Positions 42,130-53,173 of a stretch of DNA of 64,000 nucleotides are shown here, piece after piece. The notes beneath the pieces are model-generated. The model made no database searches and was not told the DNA's origin. It saw only the letters and a program-made list of their open reading frames with translations. The first letter of the stretch is position 1, and every line of letters starts with the position of its first letter. Both the position numbers and the translations under genes were made by a program. The stretch comes from Chionoecetes opilio (Eukaryota > Arthropoda > Malacostraca > Decapoda > Majidae), in assembly GCA_016584305.1 (NCBI GenBank), contig JACEEZ010001248.1, positions 1-64,000 of the forward strand, read 5' to 3'.

Positions 42130-45100
42130 TAACATCTTCAATCCTCCCAATGGAATATTCGTGGATTACGTGTAAATTGGGAGGAAACTAGTCTCTCATT
42201 CAAACGAGTTGGACCCAGAATTATCTGTTACAAGAAACAATGACTAGGGCAGGGAAGGGGTCTCTGCCGACAGGTTTTATACCTTGTCCAACACCACCTC
42301 CAGCAGGTGTGGTTTAGTGGGGTTGTGGCCTGTACCATCGTCGGGATGTCCCCTTAACTGTCATCCCGCTGCAATTCAACCTTGCAGCTGTAGCAGGTGT
42401 ATCCATCTGCACAAGACTACACTGTGATCAATATATCTACCTCCAAATAAACGACGACCATACCTCTCCAAGATCTTGAGGATCTTATCCGCCAGCTTCC
42501 CGTCCATTTTTTCTCCTTGGCGGGACATGAATGGGCGGCTTTTTCTGTGGGGAGATCCACCAGAATCGCGCGGGTGACATCGTACTCTATAGATGTCACA
42601 ACTTAAATATATTAAACACGGGGAGAAGAACACAAACACATTTCCATCGCAGACGGGAAACATGACTGCTAGGAACCTATCACTCGGCAGTCCACAGGTC
42701 GCCCTCGACTTCTCATGGGAGGTGGCCGATTCTCTAGGGGAAGTGACCATATTCCATTACTACTTTAAAGCAGTGTCCTAGCCCCCCTTCCCGATGTCTC
42801 CCAAAAATGGTGCCTCTCTGTGCATCAGACTGGGAGGCTTTCAAAAGCGGGTGTTTTTGAAACATCATATAGATGACTTTCCAACAATAGATGGGCCCGT
42901 AAGGATTAACTTTGTGTCTCGAATCCTTTTCAGCCTCGCGAAGCATCCCCGCACATATGGATCTTTCTCTCGCCGACATGTTCCGTGGTCTGATCAGACT
43001 GACGGCAGCGAGGAGTCACTCCCGCCGTGCTGAGACGCACTACATTCGCGGCCACTTCAGTAGACCTAAAAAATATCCTTTCAAAGTTTACGAGCTAGAT
43101 ACCGACGGGTATGAAAAGAGGTCTCGTTCACTCCTCTTGGAGGGCTTACCTTGGAGGAAAGTAGATCGTGCATCTACCCCGGTGTCCAAGGTTTTGGCAA
43201 AGAGTGGAGGAAATGAAGGGGGAAGTTTATCCCATCCTCCCCTCAGTTCTATCGATTAATGGAGGACCCGTGCAGATCCCTTGACTGTAGCAGAGAAATT
43301 TGTTCCCATTTTGTGTCAGTGGCGCAGACAGGGACCTTGCGTCTCCAAGGCTAGGGACAGACTGCGACAAGAATAGAGAGGCATAGATTTTTCATACAGA
43401 GGCGGGAAATCTTACAATGTTCTTATCCTACACCTCGTGAGATATGTCAAAGCCATGAAGGTTGCGCTGACACTTTTTCCCAGGCCAAGCATGAGGTACC
43501 ATATGGATGCTCTGTCATCTAAGAGATGAGCTCTAGATTCTGTTTGAGCATCTATAATAGGATCTGGATTGACGGAACCTTCCCAAGTTAGCGTGGGTGG
43601 GGCGGGTGTGTGATTCCCGATCTAAGCCGGGAAGGGACCACTCACTACCGACGAATTTCCGGCCCATATCCCTAATTCATGGGTGTGTAAGTTATTCGAA
43701 AAAATGGTAAATAGGTCGATCTTGTATGGTTTTTGAACGGGAAAAACTTTTTTCTCCCGGTCCTCAGTGTTGTGATTCGTAAGATCACTCCACTACGGAA
43801 GCGCTCTTATTCCTTAGGAGTCATCCATATGCGGCATTCACCTCTCGACAACACCAGTGATCATATTTTTTCGACTTGAAAAGGCTTACGACACGGCTGG
43901 AGACACGGTATTTGCAATCTCTGTATGAGTCGGGCTCAAGAGGTTTTGCCTGTGTTCTCCAGAGTTTCCTAAGCCAACGGGGTTCTTAGAGTCGAGTTGG
44001 CAACATACTGTCTTCTGAAACCCGCTTCAGGTGCATCCCCAAGGTAGCGTCTTGAGTGTAGCTCTGTTCGTGTGGCCAATCAATGGGATTGTGATGTACT
44101 GCCAGAGGGGATTGTTAGTACATTATACGTTGGATGATTTATTCAAATCTTTTTGCTGCCTTCCAGATGTCGGTTGCCGAGAGAAGACTTAACACTGCTA
44201 TGATAAGTTTGTGGAAGAAACGACGAATCGTGTTCAGGTTTTCTCCAACGAAGACCGTAGCGGTTCATTTTTGCAGAACCCGTGGGATTCATCCAGACCC
44301 AGCCTACATCTTTACGGGAGGAGATACCATGTAGGGAAGGAGACCCGGTTTTTAGGACTCATTTTTGACAACTAGACTGACTTGGGTGCCTCACCTTCGT
44401 GCTTCTCAATAATGACGTCTCCGGATCATGGATTACTGACAAGTCCTCTCGCCACACCAGCTGGGGGGCTGATCGCGCTACACTCTCTATCTTCAACGCT
44501 CACTTACCTTTCGAGATTGAATATGGATGTGAAGTGTACTCCTCTGCCACACCCACTTCGACTGCGGATTGCTGGATTCGGTCACATATGACGGTGTCCG
44601 TTATGGACAACCGGGGCGTTCGGTCTTCTCCCATCCCAAGTTATTGGTGGATGCTGGCGTCCTGTAATTAGATCTCAAGCCAGTCCCTCCTGTTAAGATT
44701 TTCGGTATCGCCTCCACGCCTTTCCCTGATCATAGCTTGCCGTTGCTGTGTCTGTGATTCAGGATCGCAACTTTTTACCATGGGCCGAGAAGCTTACCAA
44801 AGGCACCTGGTTTCGATTATTGACAGCTATGATGGGGACAGCTTATCCTTCCTGCTGTAGGATCTTGCCCGCATAGGCATACTGACAGTCGGACCATGGC
44901 TTCTCCAGAAGTTGTCCGTTGGCCAAAGGCCTTCCGATCTCAAAAGGTCTTTACCTTCCTCAGGCTAGCGTGCCAGTTTTTAGACACTTTTGCACACATC
45001 AGAAGTTCGGTCCCTGTCTTTACTGATGCGTTCCAAATCAGACGAAGGAGTTGGATACGGTGTCAGATCCCATCGTTAACAAAGGCGTCAAGCCTTCCAA

Positions 45101-45843
45101 GTGTTTCATCTGTTTTACGGCTGAAATAAGTGCTATTTTATATGTCTCATGATATTTTTACCCTTCGGATGTTTCTTTTACAATTTTAGTGATTCTTGTA
45201 GTGCTCTTCAATCACTATGTAAATTTAATTCTCGCAATCCGAGGTCAATGCCTCCTGGAATGGCTTTATTGCTCAAGAGTCGAGAGCGGACGGTCAGCTT
45301 TTGTGGGTACCGGCACAGTAGGTGTTGTCGGTTAATGAGGAAAGCTGATGCATTGGCAAAAGCTTGCAGCTAAAAGGACCAGAGATCTTCACATTTTGCG
45401 TGACGGCACGGACCTACGCTCGGCAATCCAAAGATCAGTCACAACAGGACAGAACGGTTGGATACTATTTAGGGGCAAAATAAACTGCGCACCATCCCGC
45501 CAAAGTATCGAGGACTGGAAATACTGCGGTCTCTCCCGGAGATGGGGAGACTGCCTTGGCACGATTGGTATTGGTCACACTCTATATACTTCATGGGTCA
45601 TTCATGGAGGGGGGCCCACCCTCCTTACTGTGATGATTGTTGGTCCCTCCTATACTGTGCGCAACTTGCTGGTCGAGTGTCCAGCCTTGTGGGACCTAGT
45701 GTGCAATTTTGTTCCCGGTGCGCGGGGCGGACGGTGCTTACCGTCTCCCCCTGGAATTGGGAGGAGGTGTTTCTCTCGGGATATGAAGGTCCATACCTTA
45801 TTGAGAAGGCTGGCCTTCTCACAAGTTATGATGTTTTTTAATA
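42130..45843 (+). pseudogene. LINE M ORF2: endonuclease, RT, RNase H, many frameshifts
   Basis: Endonuclease start: QWNIRGLRVNWEE (about 42150-42200) and a later SIYLPP block near 42430. RT: PQVALDF region, then FFDLEKAYDT (motif A, about 43868), IPQGSVLSVALF (motif B, about 44035) and LYVDDLF (motif C, about 44125). After that FSPTKTVAVHFCR (about 44240) and LEYGCEVYSSAT-type sequence (about 44520). RNase H: VPVFTDA near 45015 and SALQSLCKFNSRNP then ADALAKA (about 45200-45370). C-terminus: NLLVECPALWDL (about 45670), the zinc-binding tail. More than ten frame changes are needed, so it is non-functional as written. Confidence 0.8.
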
Positions 45844-46027
45844 TTAACTTTGATTGTTTTTTAATGTACTCTGTCTTTAGTATTTCGTAATTTCATATTT
45901 TTATTTCTATCGTAAATTTTGTTTTTAGTCTAGTTTTATTTACATGTACTTTTGTACAGTAGGCGTCAATAACCCCGCCAGTTGCGGCGCCTAAAACTAT
46001 AATCAATCAATCAATTTCTAGTTCAAA

Positions 46028-46679
46028 CTCCTCCTGTGACTTCGGCACCTAGCTGAAAACATTCCAACAATTTATCTTCATCTTTTCCTGCTATGCTTCA
46101 ACTTACAGAACGTATGTACATAGCGTATACGTAAGTAGGTGGCTCATTCTTTCCTCATATATTTTATATCTGAACTTTTTGCCTCAAACCTTTGCTCATA
46201 ATTACAATTTTAATGAGTAGGCTTTGTTCCCCTTTTCCTCAAAACGTCTGACTAATTTATGCATGTTATTAAGGTTCTTCGTATAGCAGAAAATTTTCTA
46301 TATAATTCATTATTCATCTTCGGCTAGTCCCCCATTTCCTCTGGTTTGACTCTGCTTTTCTCATGCTGTACGAGATAGAGAGGCGGCCTCTCACAGACGG
46401 TATACCGTAAACCATCCATTCACCTGAAATCATGCCCTGAATTTCTGCCCATAATCATGCCAAATCTTTTCTTCAACTTCCCAAAAACACACTTTCATGC
46501 TAAAAATGTTTCAAAATCTTTCTGAATCATGTCTCTCGTGACTTTTGGCATCTAGTACTAACATCTCCTAAGAATTTTTCTTCTTATTTCCTCCTACGCT
46601 CGCCCAGCGGCTCAAAGATTCTCATTTACTTATAAAGCAGAATCTTGCTAAAACCTTTGCTGAAAATTCCACTCTGGTT
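46028..46679. other. unassigned sequence after LINE M
   Basis: Phrases here (ATGTTTCAAAATCTTTCTGA at 46507; GACTTTTGGCATCTAGTAC) resemble the LINE M target site region, suggesting an older diverged local repeat. No gene seen. Confidence 0.4.
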
Positions 46680-47405
46680 GATATAGGGTTTGTTCCTCCT
46701 TGTCCATCCTCTGACTAAATTATGCCTGTTATTAAGATCCTTCGTAATGATGTTTTCTTTGTTTGCCCTTTTTGGCCTAGATCCTTAATCCTCGAAAGGC
46801 ATACGGTCCTGACGGAGTACCTCCTAGTGTTCTCAGAAACAATGCTTCTGTGCTTGCACCCTGCCTGGTCAAACTTTTCCGTCTTTGGCCATCTACTTCC
46901 AACTTTCCTTCTTGCTAGATGTTTGCTCACATCCAACCTGTTCCTAAGAAGGGTGACCTTTCTAATCCTTCAAACTACCGTCCTATAGCTTTGACTTCCT
47001 GCCTCTCTAAAGCTTTTAAATCTATACTTAATTAATAAGAAGATTCGCATTGCAACGAATAAGCAAACCTTGTTTTATTCAATACCTCAAAAACCCAATT
47101 TCTTCACCTATCTAATCGTCAAAACCTTCCAGACAACTATCTTCTATTCTTCAATGGCACTAAACTGTCTCCCTCTTCTACTATGAACATTCATGGACTA
47201 TCCTTTACTAAAAATCTGAACTGGAAATCTCAAATCTCATCTCTTGCTAAAACATCTTCTAAGGAGTTTGGTGTCCTGTGGCGTCTGCGTCCATTTTTTG
47301 CTCCCTCCCAGTTACTTTCTCTGTATAGGGGCCTTATCCTCCCATGTATGAAGTGTGTATCACATGTTTTGGGGGATTCACTCATAAAGCTCTCCTAAAC
47401 AGGGT
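46680..47405 (+). pseudogene. jockey-like LINE (family J), copy C, internally deleted
   Basis: Plus-strand blocks: AYGPDGVPPSVLRNNASVLA-like sequence (46795-46860), KKGDLSNPSNYRPIALTSCL (46946-47010), then an abrupt jump near 47040 to the C-terminal region (MNIHGLSFTKNLNWKS, 47183 onward; LWRLRPFFAPSQLL). The central RT catalytic part is deleted. The sequence ends at 47405 against an RTE-like 3' end, with CTCCTAAACAGGGTTG still from J. It is the same family as copies A and B. Confidence 0.75.
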
Positions 47406-47826
47406 TGTGTCAGCGACTTGAAGATGCAAATCGATGCCTTTGGTAATAACTGTCTTCGCAGAATCATGGAGAATTGCTGGGATGATTACGTGTCAAATCA
47501 GCGATTGCACAGTGAGGCTGAATCGAAGCCTATTACCTGCATAGTACGTCAACGCCAACTTCAGCTATATGGGCATGTGGCACGCTACTTTGAAACCGAT
47601 TGTTTCCACCGAGTTGTATCTGTAAGAGACAATCCGGCGTGGAGGACGTAAAGGGGGGCGTCCACAAAGCTCGTGGCAGAGGCAAGTTGATGTTTCCTGT
47701 CGATAGTTGCTTGGTATGGGAAGCGAGCCTGCATGGGGACTCGAGCTTGGTGATCCCCGGGAGTGACGTCTTTAGGTGAGCGAGGTGGACAGCGCTCCCC
47801 GGCGTATGCCCTCAATATTGATTGAA
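47406..47826 (+). pseudogene. RTE-like LINE, copy 3, 3'-terminal fragment
   Basis: Matches the last ~400 bp of copies 1 and 2 (frame NRCLW-like, then FGNNCLRRIM, RQRQLQLYGHVARY, VVSVRDNPAW), ending TATTGATTGA. It has diverged more than the other two and carries a stop after NPAWRT. Strong 5' truncation places it directly against LINE J copy C. Confidence 0.85.
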
Positions 47827-48163
47827 TTTACACTAAACACCTTTCAAGTATAAATGAAAACAAAAGCTATATATGACTTATCATTAGTTGATTATAGAAT
47901 ATTTTCTTTTCTTTTTGAAATTCTGAGAGTAGTAACATATCCTAAACAATAACTGCCTATCATGATTTTATTCCTATAAATTTTCTGAATCTATGTGATT
48001 ATTTGAATATAAACAAATTGCCCTTTTATAAGTATATATTATATAGGATCGCACCTTGAGTTTATGTATGTATATTTTGTTTACTGTATGAACTAACTTG
48101 TTGGGCTTATATATGAATTTATATTTAGGTTTATTTATATAATTTGTTTGGCTTATATATAAA
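47827..48163. other. A/T-rich spacer
   Basis: No supported feature. Repeated TTATATATA/TTTATTTATATAA phrases only. Confidence 0.5.
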
Positions 48164-48738
48164 ACTAGCCGCAAAGCCGCCCTCCGGGCGGACTTTTTGG
48201 CTAGCTCATGCGGAGGGCTATTCGTGGGCCTTCGGCCCACCAAACACAGACTCTCCAGATAGCCCCTTCTAACTTTCCTGAAATCATGGATGTAGAAATG
48301 TATGTATTCCCCCCACCCATTCACTCACCCATTACCCATCACCCCCTACCCATTCACTCACCCATTACCCATCACCACACACCCATTCACTCACCCATTA
48401 CCCATCACCCCCCACCTATTCCCTCACCCATTCACTCACCCATCACCCCACACCCATTACCCATCACCCCACCCATTCACTCACCCATTACCCATCACCC
48501 TACATCAAGGTTTCCTCAATTCTCGCAACCCATTTTTTTCACAATTCTCGCTAATAGGCTGCAAAAAAAAAGAAAAAAAAAGTGATCGGATCATCTCATA
48601 AGTGGGCTTAAAACCTTCCCCTGGTCGACCTGGTTCCAAAAATGTGCCATATGATGGGATTGGGCTACGGGGGGCGGAACCTATACCACACACACACAGG
48701 CAGACAGACAGACACACTTTCGCTTATATTATTATAGA
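48164..48738 (-). mobile_element. non-autonomous Helitron, complete (575 bp)
   Basis: Read on the minus strand, it starts A|TCTATAATAATATAAGCGAA at 48738 and ends CTAGT|T at 48164, matching the Helitron rule (TC start, CTRRT end, insertion between A and T, no duplication). A GC hairpin (CCGCCC…GGGCGG) lies just before the 3' end. The interior carries a minisatellite (48310-48506). The 5' start resembles the widespread arthropod ATATAAGCGAAAGTGTG Helitron family. No Rep/helicase gene is present. Confidence 0.85.
48310..48506 (+). repeat. minisatellite ACCCATTCACTC / ACCCATTACCCATC
   Basis: Alternating 12- and 14-base units inside the Helitron; a related array lies in the 61844-62412 copy. Confidence 0.9.
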
Positions 48739-48923
48739 TGACGCCTTACAGTTTGAAATATATTCTAGCATATGTCTGTACAAGAGCCCCGGCTCAACGG
48801 ATCTGGGCAGGGATTCAGAGATAATTAAAGGCCACAGTTGTTAGCTAAACAATATCCCTCTATTTCTACACCTCGGTGTTAGTGGGTATTCACAGACGAG
48901 ACATGGCAGTGGTGGTACACGGT
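48739..48923. other. unassigned short spacer
   Basis: Nothing recognised. Confidence 0.5.
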
Positions 48924-49050
48924 TGTTCAAAGCTGATTGGCTGAGCGAGTACAATGACGTCACAGCCTCGCCAGCGAATCATAATTGTGTAAAAACAAAC
49001 GTACCAGCCAATCAGATTGTGTCTAAAACGTGTCAGCCAATCACAAAGCA
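48924..49050. promoter_or_regulatory. cluster of three CCAAT boxes and one CRE
   Basis: ATTGG at 48936-48940 (inverted CCAAT), CCAAT at 49008-49012 and 49037-49041, each in an AGCCAATCA-like context, plus a perfect TGACGTCA at 48955-48962. Spaced CCAAT/NF-Y sites with a CRE are a common animal promoter arrangement. No TATA box or downstream gene is evident, so the call is tentative. Confidence 0.35.
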
Positions 49051-49317
49051 GCCGCGGCTTGCATTTTCAAGGTCTTTCCATCTACGTTGTACTTATTCTA
49101 TTCTCTAGCTTATTCCATCATTCCTTCATCCCCTGTGTCACCTCCGTCGTTTCAACACTTGTTTCCACCTCCACATACATGCGGGTAACACACCGGTGGC
49201 TTGTATTTCCTTGTATTCTAGCTATTCATTTTTCCTCCCGAGTAATAGGCCGAGGTCTTCCTCTTCTTGTTGTGACCTTTTTCGCTTAGTATCTATTCGT
49301 AGCTCTCCTTCCTTTAT

Positions 49318-49416
49318 TTAGTGTTGGCCGAAGCCACCACCCCGGGAGGCGGGTCACAAACCCCCCGCTAACACCCGGTACCCATTCACTGCTGGGTGGA
49401 CAAGGGCTCGGGTTTT
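49318..49416 (-). repeat. SINE body fragment related to the tRNA-Val SINE
   Basis: GTTGGCCGAAGCCACCACCC … CTAACACCCGGTACCCATTC … GCTCGGGTTTTAA matches 22437-22533 closely. The tRNA-like head is absent; a different sequence (49430-49540) follows. Confidence 0.75.
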
Positions 49417-49865
49417 AATTAAGGAAAAGTGCACGACACATACCTGTGCAGTCTGCCGGAGCCGTGCGTGGTGGTGTCTGGCATCGCTACCCTGGTGAGA
49501 TGCCGCGCTCACCACTCTTGGCCCATCACCACAAAACGAAATCACCACAAGCGCCTGGGTTTGTTATATGGCCTAATTTCGTTTGTATACTTGCCCTGTT
49601 CAGTTCTTGAGTCAGAAAACATCATTATATACTCAATTTATGAGGATTTTTATGTACGTAGCTTCCTTAACACCACCATACAGGCAGTTGCCGTGTTTTA
49701 GTGTGACTCTGACGTCATCAATCTCCTCTGTGAATGCCAAATCAGCTGATGACAGTTTTTAAGTTGTTAAGCATGGAGGTAAGCGTCTGTGAATGTGCCC
49801 CAGGTCATCAGATATATACACTGTAAATATGTGTTTAACAATTGTAATATGAGGCCATTTTTTTT

Positions 49866-49920
49866 TTCTCTCTCTCTCCTCTCTCTTCTCTCTCTCCTCT
49901 CTCTCTCTTCTCTCTCTCTC

Positions 49921-49951
<31 letters not shown>

Positions 49952-49956
49952 CTCTC
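49866..49956. repeat. (CT)n microsatellite, interrupted
   Basis: CTCTCT runs with CCT interruptions. Confidence 0.95.
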
Positions 49957-50038
49957 ACTGCCAGGTTTGTCACTCAGTCACTCTTCGTTTTGCCTTCCTG
50001 ACTCCAATAATGAACGGCTGTCATTTCGTTATGTCCTT

Positions 50039-50039
<1 letters not shown>

Positions 50040-50124
<85 letters not shown>
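50040..50124. repeat. (CT)n microsatellite, pure
   Basis: About 42 uninterrupted CT units. Confidence 0.95.
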
Positions 50125-50129
<5 letters not shown>

Positions 50130-51275
50130 AGTAGGCCTAGACAAACACGTTTTTCCTGCCGTCCACCTTCCGCTATCGGTTTCCACTTCCCGAAGGATCG
50201 CTATATCGCCCTGACAGAGAGCCAACACGACTAACTCCCACTCTCCCAACGCCACACAATACTCCTCCTCTTCTTCTTCTTCCTCCTCCTCCTCTTCTTC
50301 ATCGTTATCGTCTTATATATCTCGTCTGGTATTATGTGGTTCCTCTTCCTGTTTTCCTTCCTGTTATTACCAAAGGCATCGATTTGTCTCTGAAGTATAA
50401 TGATACTTCTTTACCTCTTCATCCATTTTATTCCTCTTCTTGTTTTCCTTGTCTTCGTGTCATTCTCAAGTAGTTTGATCTTGTTTTCCTTGGTCTAAAA
50501 CGTATTTTCATCGTAGTTGTCTTTCTCATTTTCTTTCAAGGATTCGTCCCCCCCTCCTCCTGCATTTCGATGCGGGGGAAATGACAAGTCCATGGAAGTG
50601 TTGTGTATTTGTGTGTGTGTGTTTTTGTGGGGGCGATGTGTACAATAAAGAAAAACAATAACAAGAAGAAATAAGAAGAAATGATGGAGGAGGAGAAAGA
50701 AGATAAGGAGGAAGAAAAAGGTCATATTCACTCTACTGATACTTCATTGTCAAAAACAAGTGAGGTGAGGGTGAGATAAAATGAGAAGAAGGAATAGATA
50801 ATGAATATAAGGGGATAGAAGAGGAAGGAAGGAACATGAAGTTAAGAGAAAGTGAAAAAAATTGAGAGGAGATAGAGAAAATAAAAGAAAGCGAAAGAGG
50901 GAATAAGGAGAGAGCGGGGAATGCCTCGCGAGAAGCCATGAAGGTCTGTTGTCAGGAGCGTTTTGGAAGATCTAGATTTTGATTACGGATCAATTAAAAA
51001 CGGTAGACTGGATACAAAAAGTGAAAACATATTAACATACTCAATATTAGCTATATTTTGACTACATTAAACCAGAAATGATGAAACGGTCTCGCCGATT
51101 CCTTTAAGAAAGTTATATTTTTTTTTGGGGGGGGGCATTTCATAATTCGGTTATATTGGACGAGAATTGCGCGGTCATAACTGCCGTTACCACTTACGTT
51201 TTCTATATTCTTTTTGCTCAGTATACTGTGCAGTATTAATCCACTTCCGCGTAACCTTACTTATATACACACATA

Positions 51276-51950
51276 GGGCCATATTCAAGAAATTTTCTCG
51301 ACGCGTTGCGCTGCGTAGCGGGATACAAGAATCATTTGAAAAGATCCACCCGTCGTGCTCGACTGGTTGCGTTGAGTCAGCTGATTACACATTCCACCTG
51401 CATACTGCTCTGCCTTATTCCATCCTGTTTCTTCCCAGACCATTACAGGTGAGTTTTCAACACAACCGAGAGTAACATGCATACCTTGTGAATGCACACG
51501 TGTCATAATTAAGGTAACATCAGGTCCAGGAGGCCTTATATAGGTGTGTGAAGTTGTGAGGAAGCCGGGCGGCGGTGGAGGTGGAGGGCAGCCATTGTGT
51601 GGAGCAGTACTGGCGGGGCCTTTCAAATGTACTCGCAAGCATAACTCGGGCCCATTTTTTCTGCACCAACGCCTCAGACAAGTGGCGAACACTAACTAAG
51701 CTATTATTTTAATGTCAGAAATGATAAATTTCACTAGTAAAATGTATTAGATATGTATAAAACAGTCAAAATACTGATGCCGCTTTGGACTCGCTTGTGT
51801 TGGTACGCCTGCTTTTGCAGCCACCGCTTGTGTTGGTACGACTGTCAAATATCCACCAGTCGGGCATTTCTTGTAGATGCCACCAGTGGAGGTACGACGG
51901 TGGAGAATCTCCACCGGCCGGGATTTGACGAGCATTCTTGAATATAGCCC
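51276..51950. mobile_element. 675-bp MITE with GGGCCATATTCAAGAA ends
   Basis: The left end GGGCCATATTCAAGAA and the right end (reverse complement GGGCTATATTCAAGAA) form a 16-base TIR with one difference. ATA lies outside both ends (51273-51275, 51951-51953), a possible 3-bp duplication. A short direct repeat (CGCTTGTGTTGGTACG) occurs twice at 51792 and 51825. No transposase frame. Confidence 0.7.
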
Positions 51951-52172
51951 ATAGTATATACACACACATACACACTTATATAACTGTAACTTATATACAC
52001 ATTGAATAAATTATATAGCTGTCTAATAGCACACACAGACACACCTCCACATCCGGAAGCCCCCCCACCCATGAGGAGGTTAGGTTAAGGTTCGGTTAGG
52101 TTAATAATCTCACGGGGTGGTCGAGGGAGAAGGAGCCGTCCCCGATAGGAGGTTATGTTATGTTGCGTTAGG
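51951..52172. other. spacer with TTAGGT-type repeat
   Basis: AGGTTAGGTTAAGGTTCGGTTAGGTTAA at 52077-52106 is a short GGTTA-rich array common in arthropod genomes; it is too short and irregular to be telomeric. Confidence 0.55.
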
Positions 52173-53173
52173 CAGTGTATCTCAACTGGTGGTCCATGAT
52201 AACTTTTTTAGTAGTCCACAGGATGTTCACGATATTTGGAAGTGAACTGAAATATAATGAAACCAAAAGCTAGCTGTCTAATACTATTTTATTTATTTCT
52301 GAAAATTCTGTTTACTTTATATTTATAGGATATATATTTATAACAATCCCTTTACCTACCTTTAAAAATCTACCCTTTTTCATCACATCTCTAAAGTCAA
52401 GAAGGAGATGGTCCATGATTTTTTGTTTCAATTGGGTTAGTAGTCCGTCAGCCACAGGCCAAAATTTGGTCGATCGGTACCAGTCAAGGTGGCCAATTTT
52501 AATACTCATTTCTTGAAAGATATATATTAGAGGGATACATTTTTGCCTGATAGCAATTTGGAAGTAGTAGCTTAAGGTTATTACAGACTAGTTTATGATG
52601 TAGCTCCCCAAAATACACATTTTCAGAAAAAATTACCTAATGTTTTAACATACTTTTATTACATGTTGAAATTGTTCCAAAACATAACCAGTTAAGTAAT
52701 AATACAATTGTTATAAAGATATACGTTATGTGTGGATATATGACTGTCAAAACCGTTTGAAAATTACATGTTACAGAGGTATGAACACCTTATAGAGAAT
52801 TAATGAATATGCACTCGCAAATCTCAATATTATTAGGCAGTTTGAGATATTTACTCCAAATTAAGTCAATTGTCACACTACTCTACAGTAATAAATCCAA
52901 TTTTGCATCAGGAGCATACCGTTATCTCCCACTAGAAATAAGTAAAAGCATTGTCATAATAGTTAAACATGTTAAAATTAATCCATATGGAATGACATTT
53001 ATTTCCTGATACCCAACCAAATTTTAGATTTTTCTTGCACATTAATTATTCTGACAAACGTTTTGACATAAACTTTTAATATATCTATATATCATGAACA
53101 ATACATAAGCAGTTCAGTTGTACCAGTAAGTAATGACTAATTGCATACATAGTCTCCAATACAGATTACATAA

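Larger units (their letters stand above)
39407..46014 (+). mobile_element. full-length 6.6-kb LINE ('M') with RNase H, frameshifted
   Basis: TTTCTAGTTCAAA occurs at 39394-39406 and 46015-46027, a 13-bp target duplication bounding the element. A GC-rich leader (39407-40396) is followed by an ORF1-like region, an APE endonuclease, RT, RNase H and a C-terminal Cys/His region. The 3' end is (AATC)n (46000-46014). RNase H places it near the I/jockey assemblage. All coding parts are readable but fall into many frames. The indel pattern resembles that of the adjoining duplication unit, so some breaks could be consensus errors. Confidence 0.85.
49417..51275. other. unassigned sequence with CT/GA low-complexity tracts
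   Basis: Includes the two (CT)n tracts listed separately, a TCC/TTC-rich stretch (50265-50305) and a purine-rich stretch (50640-50930). No protein or RNA gene recognised. Confidence 0.5.

Noticed and set aside
48310..48506. CRISPR-like array
   Set aside because: Units are contiguous without spacers, in an animal genome, inside a Helitron: a minisatellite.
49767..50255. Arg-Glu and Leu-Ser repeat proteins
   Set aside because: Translations of (CT)n/(GA)n microsatellites.
52077..52106. Telomeric TTAGG repeat
   Set aside because: Only a few irregular GGTTA units, of a kind common inside arthropod chromosomes.
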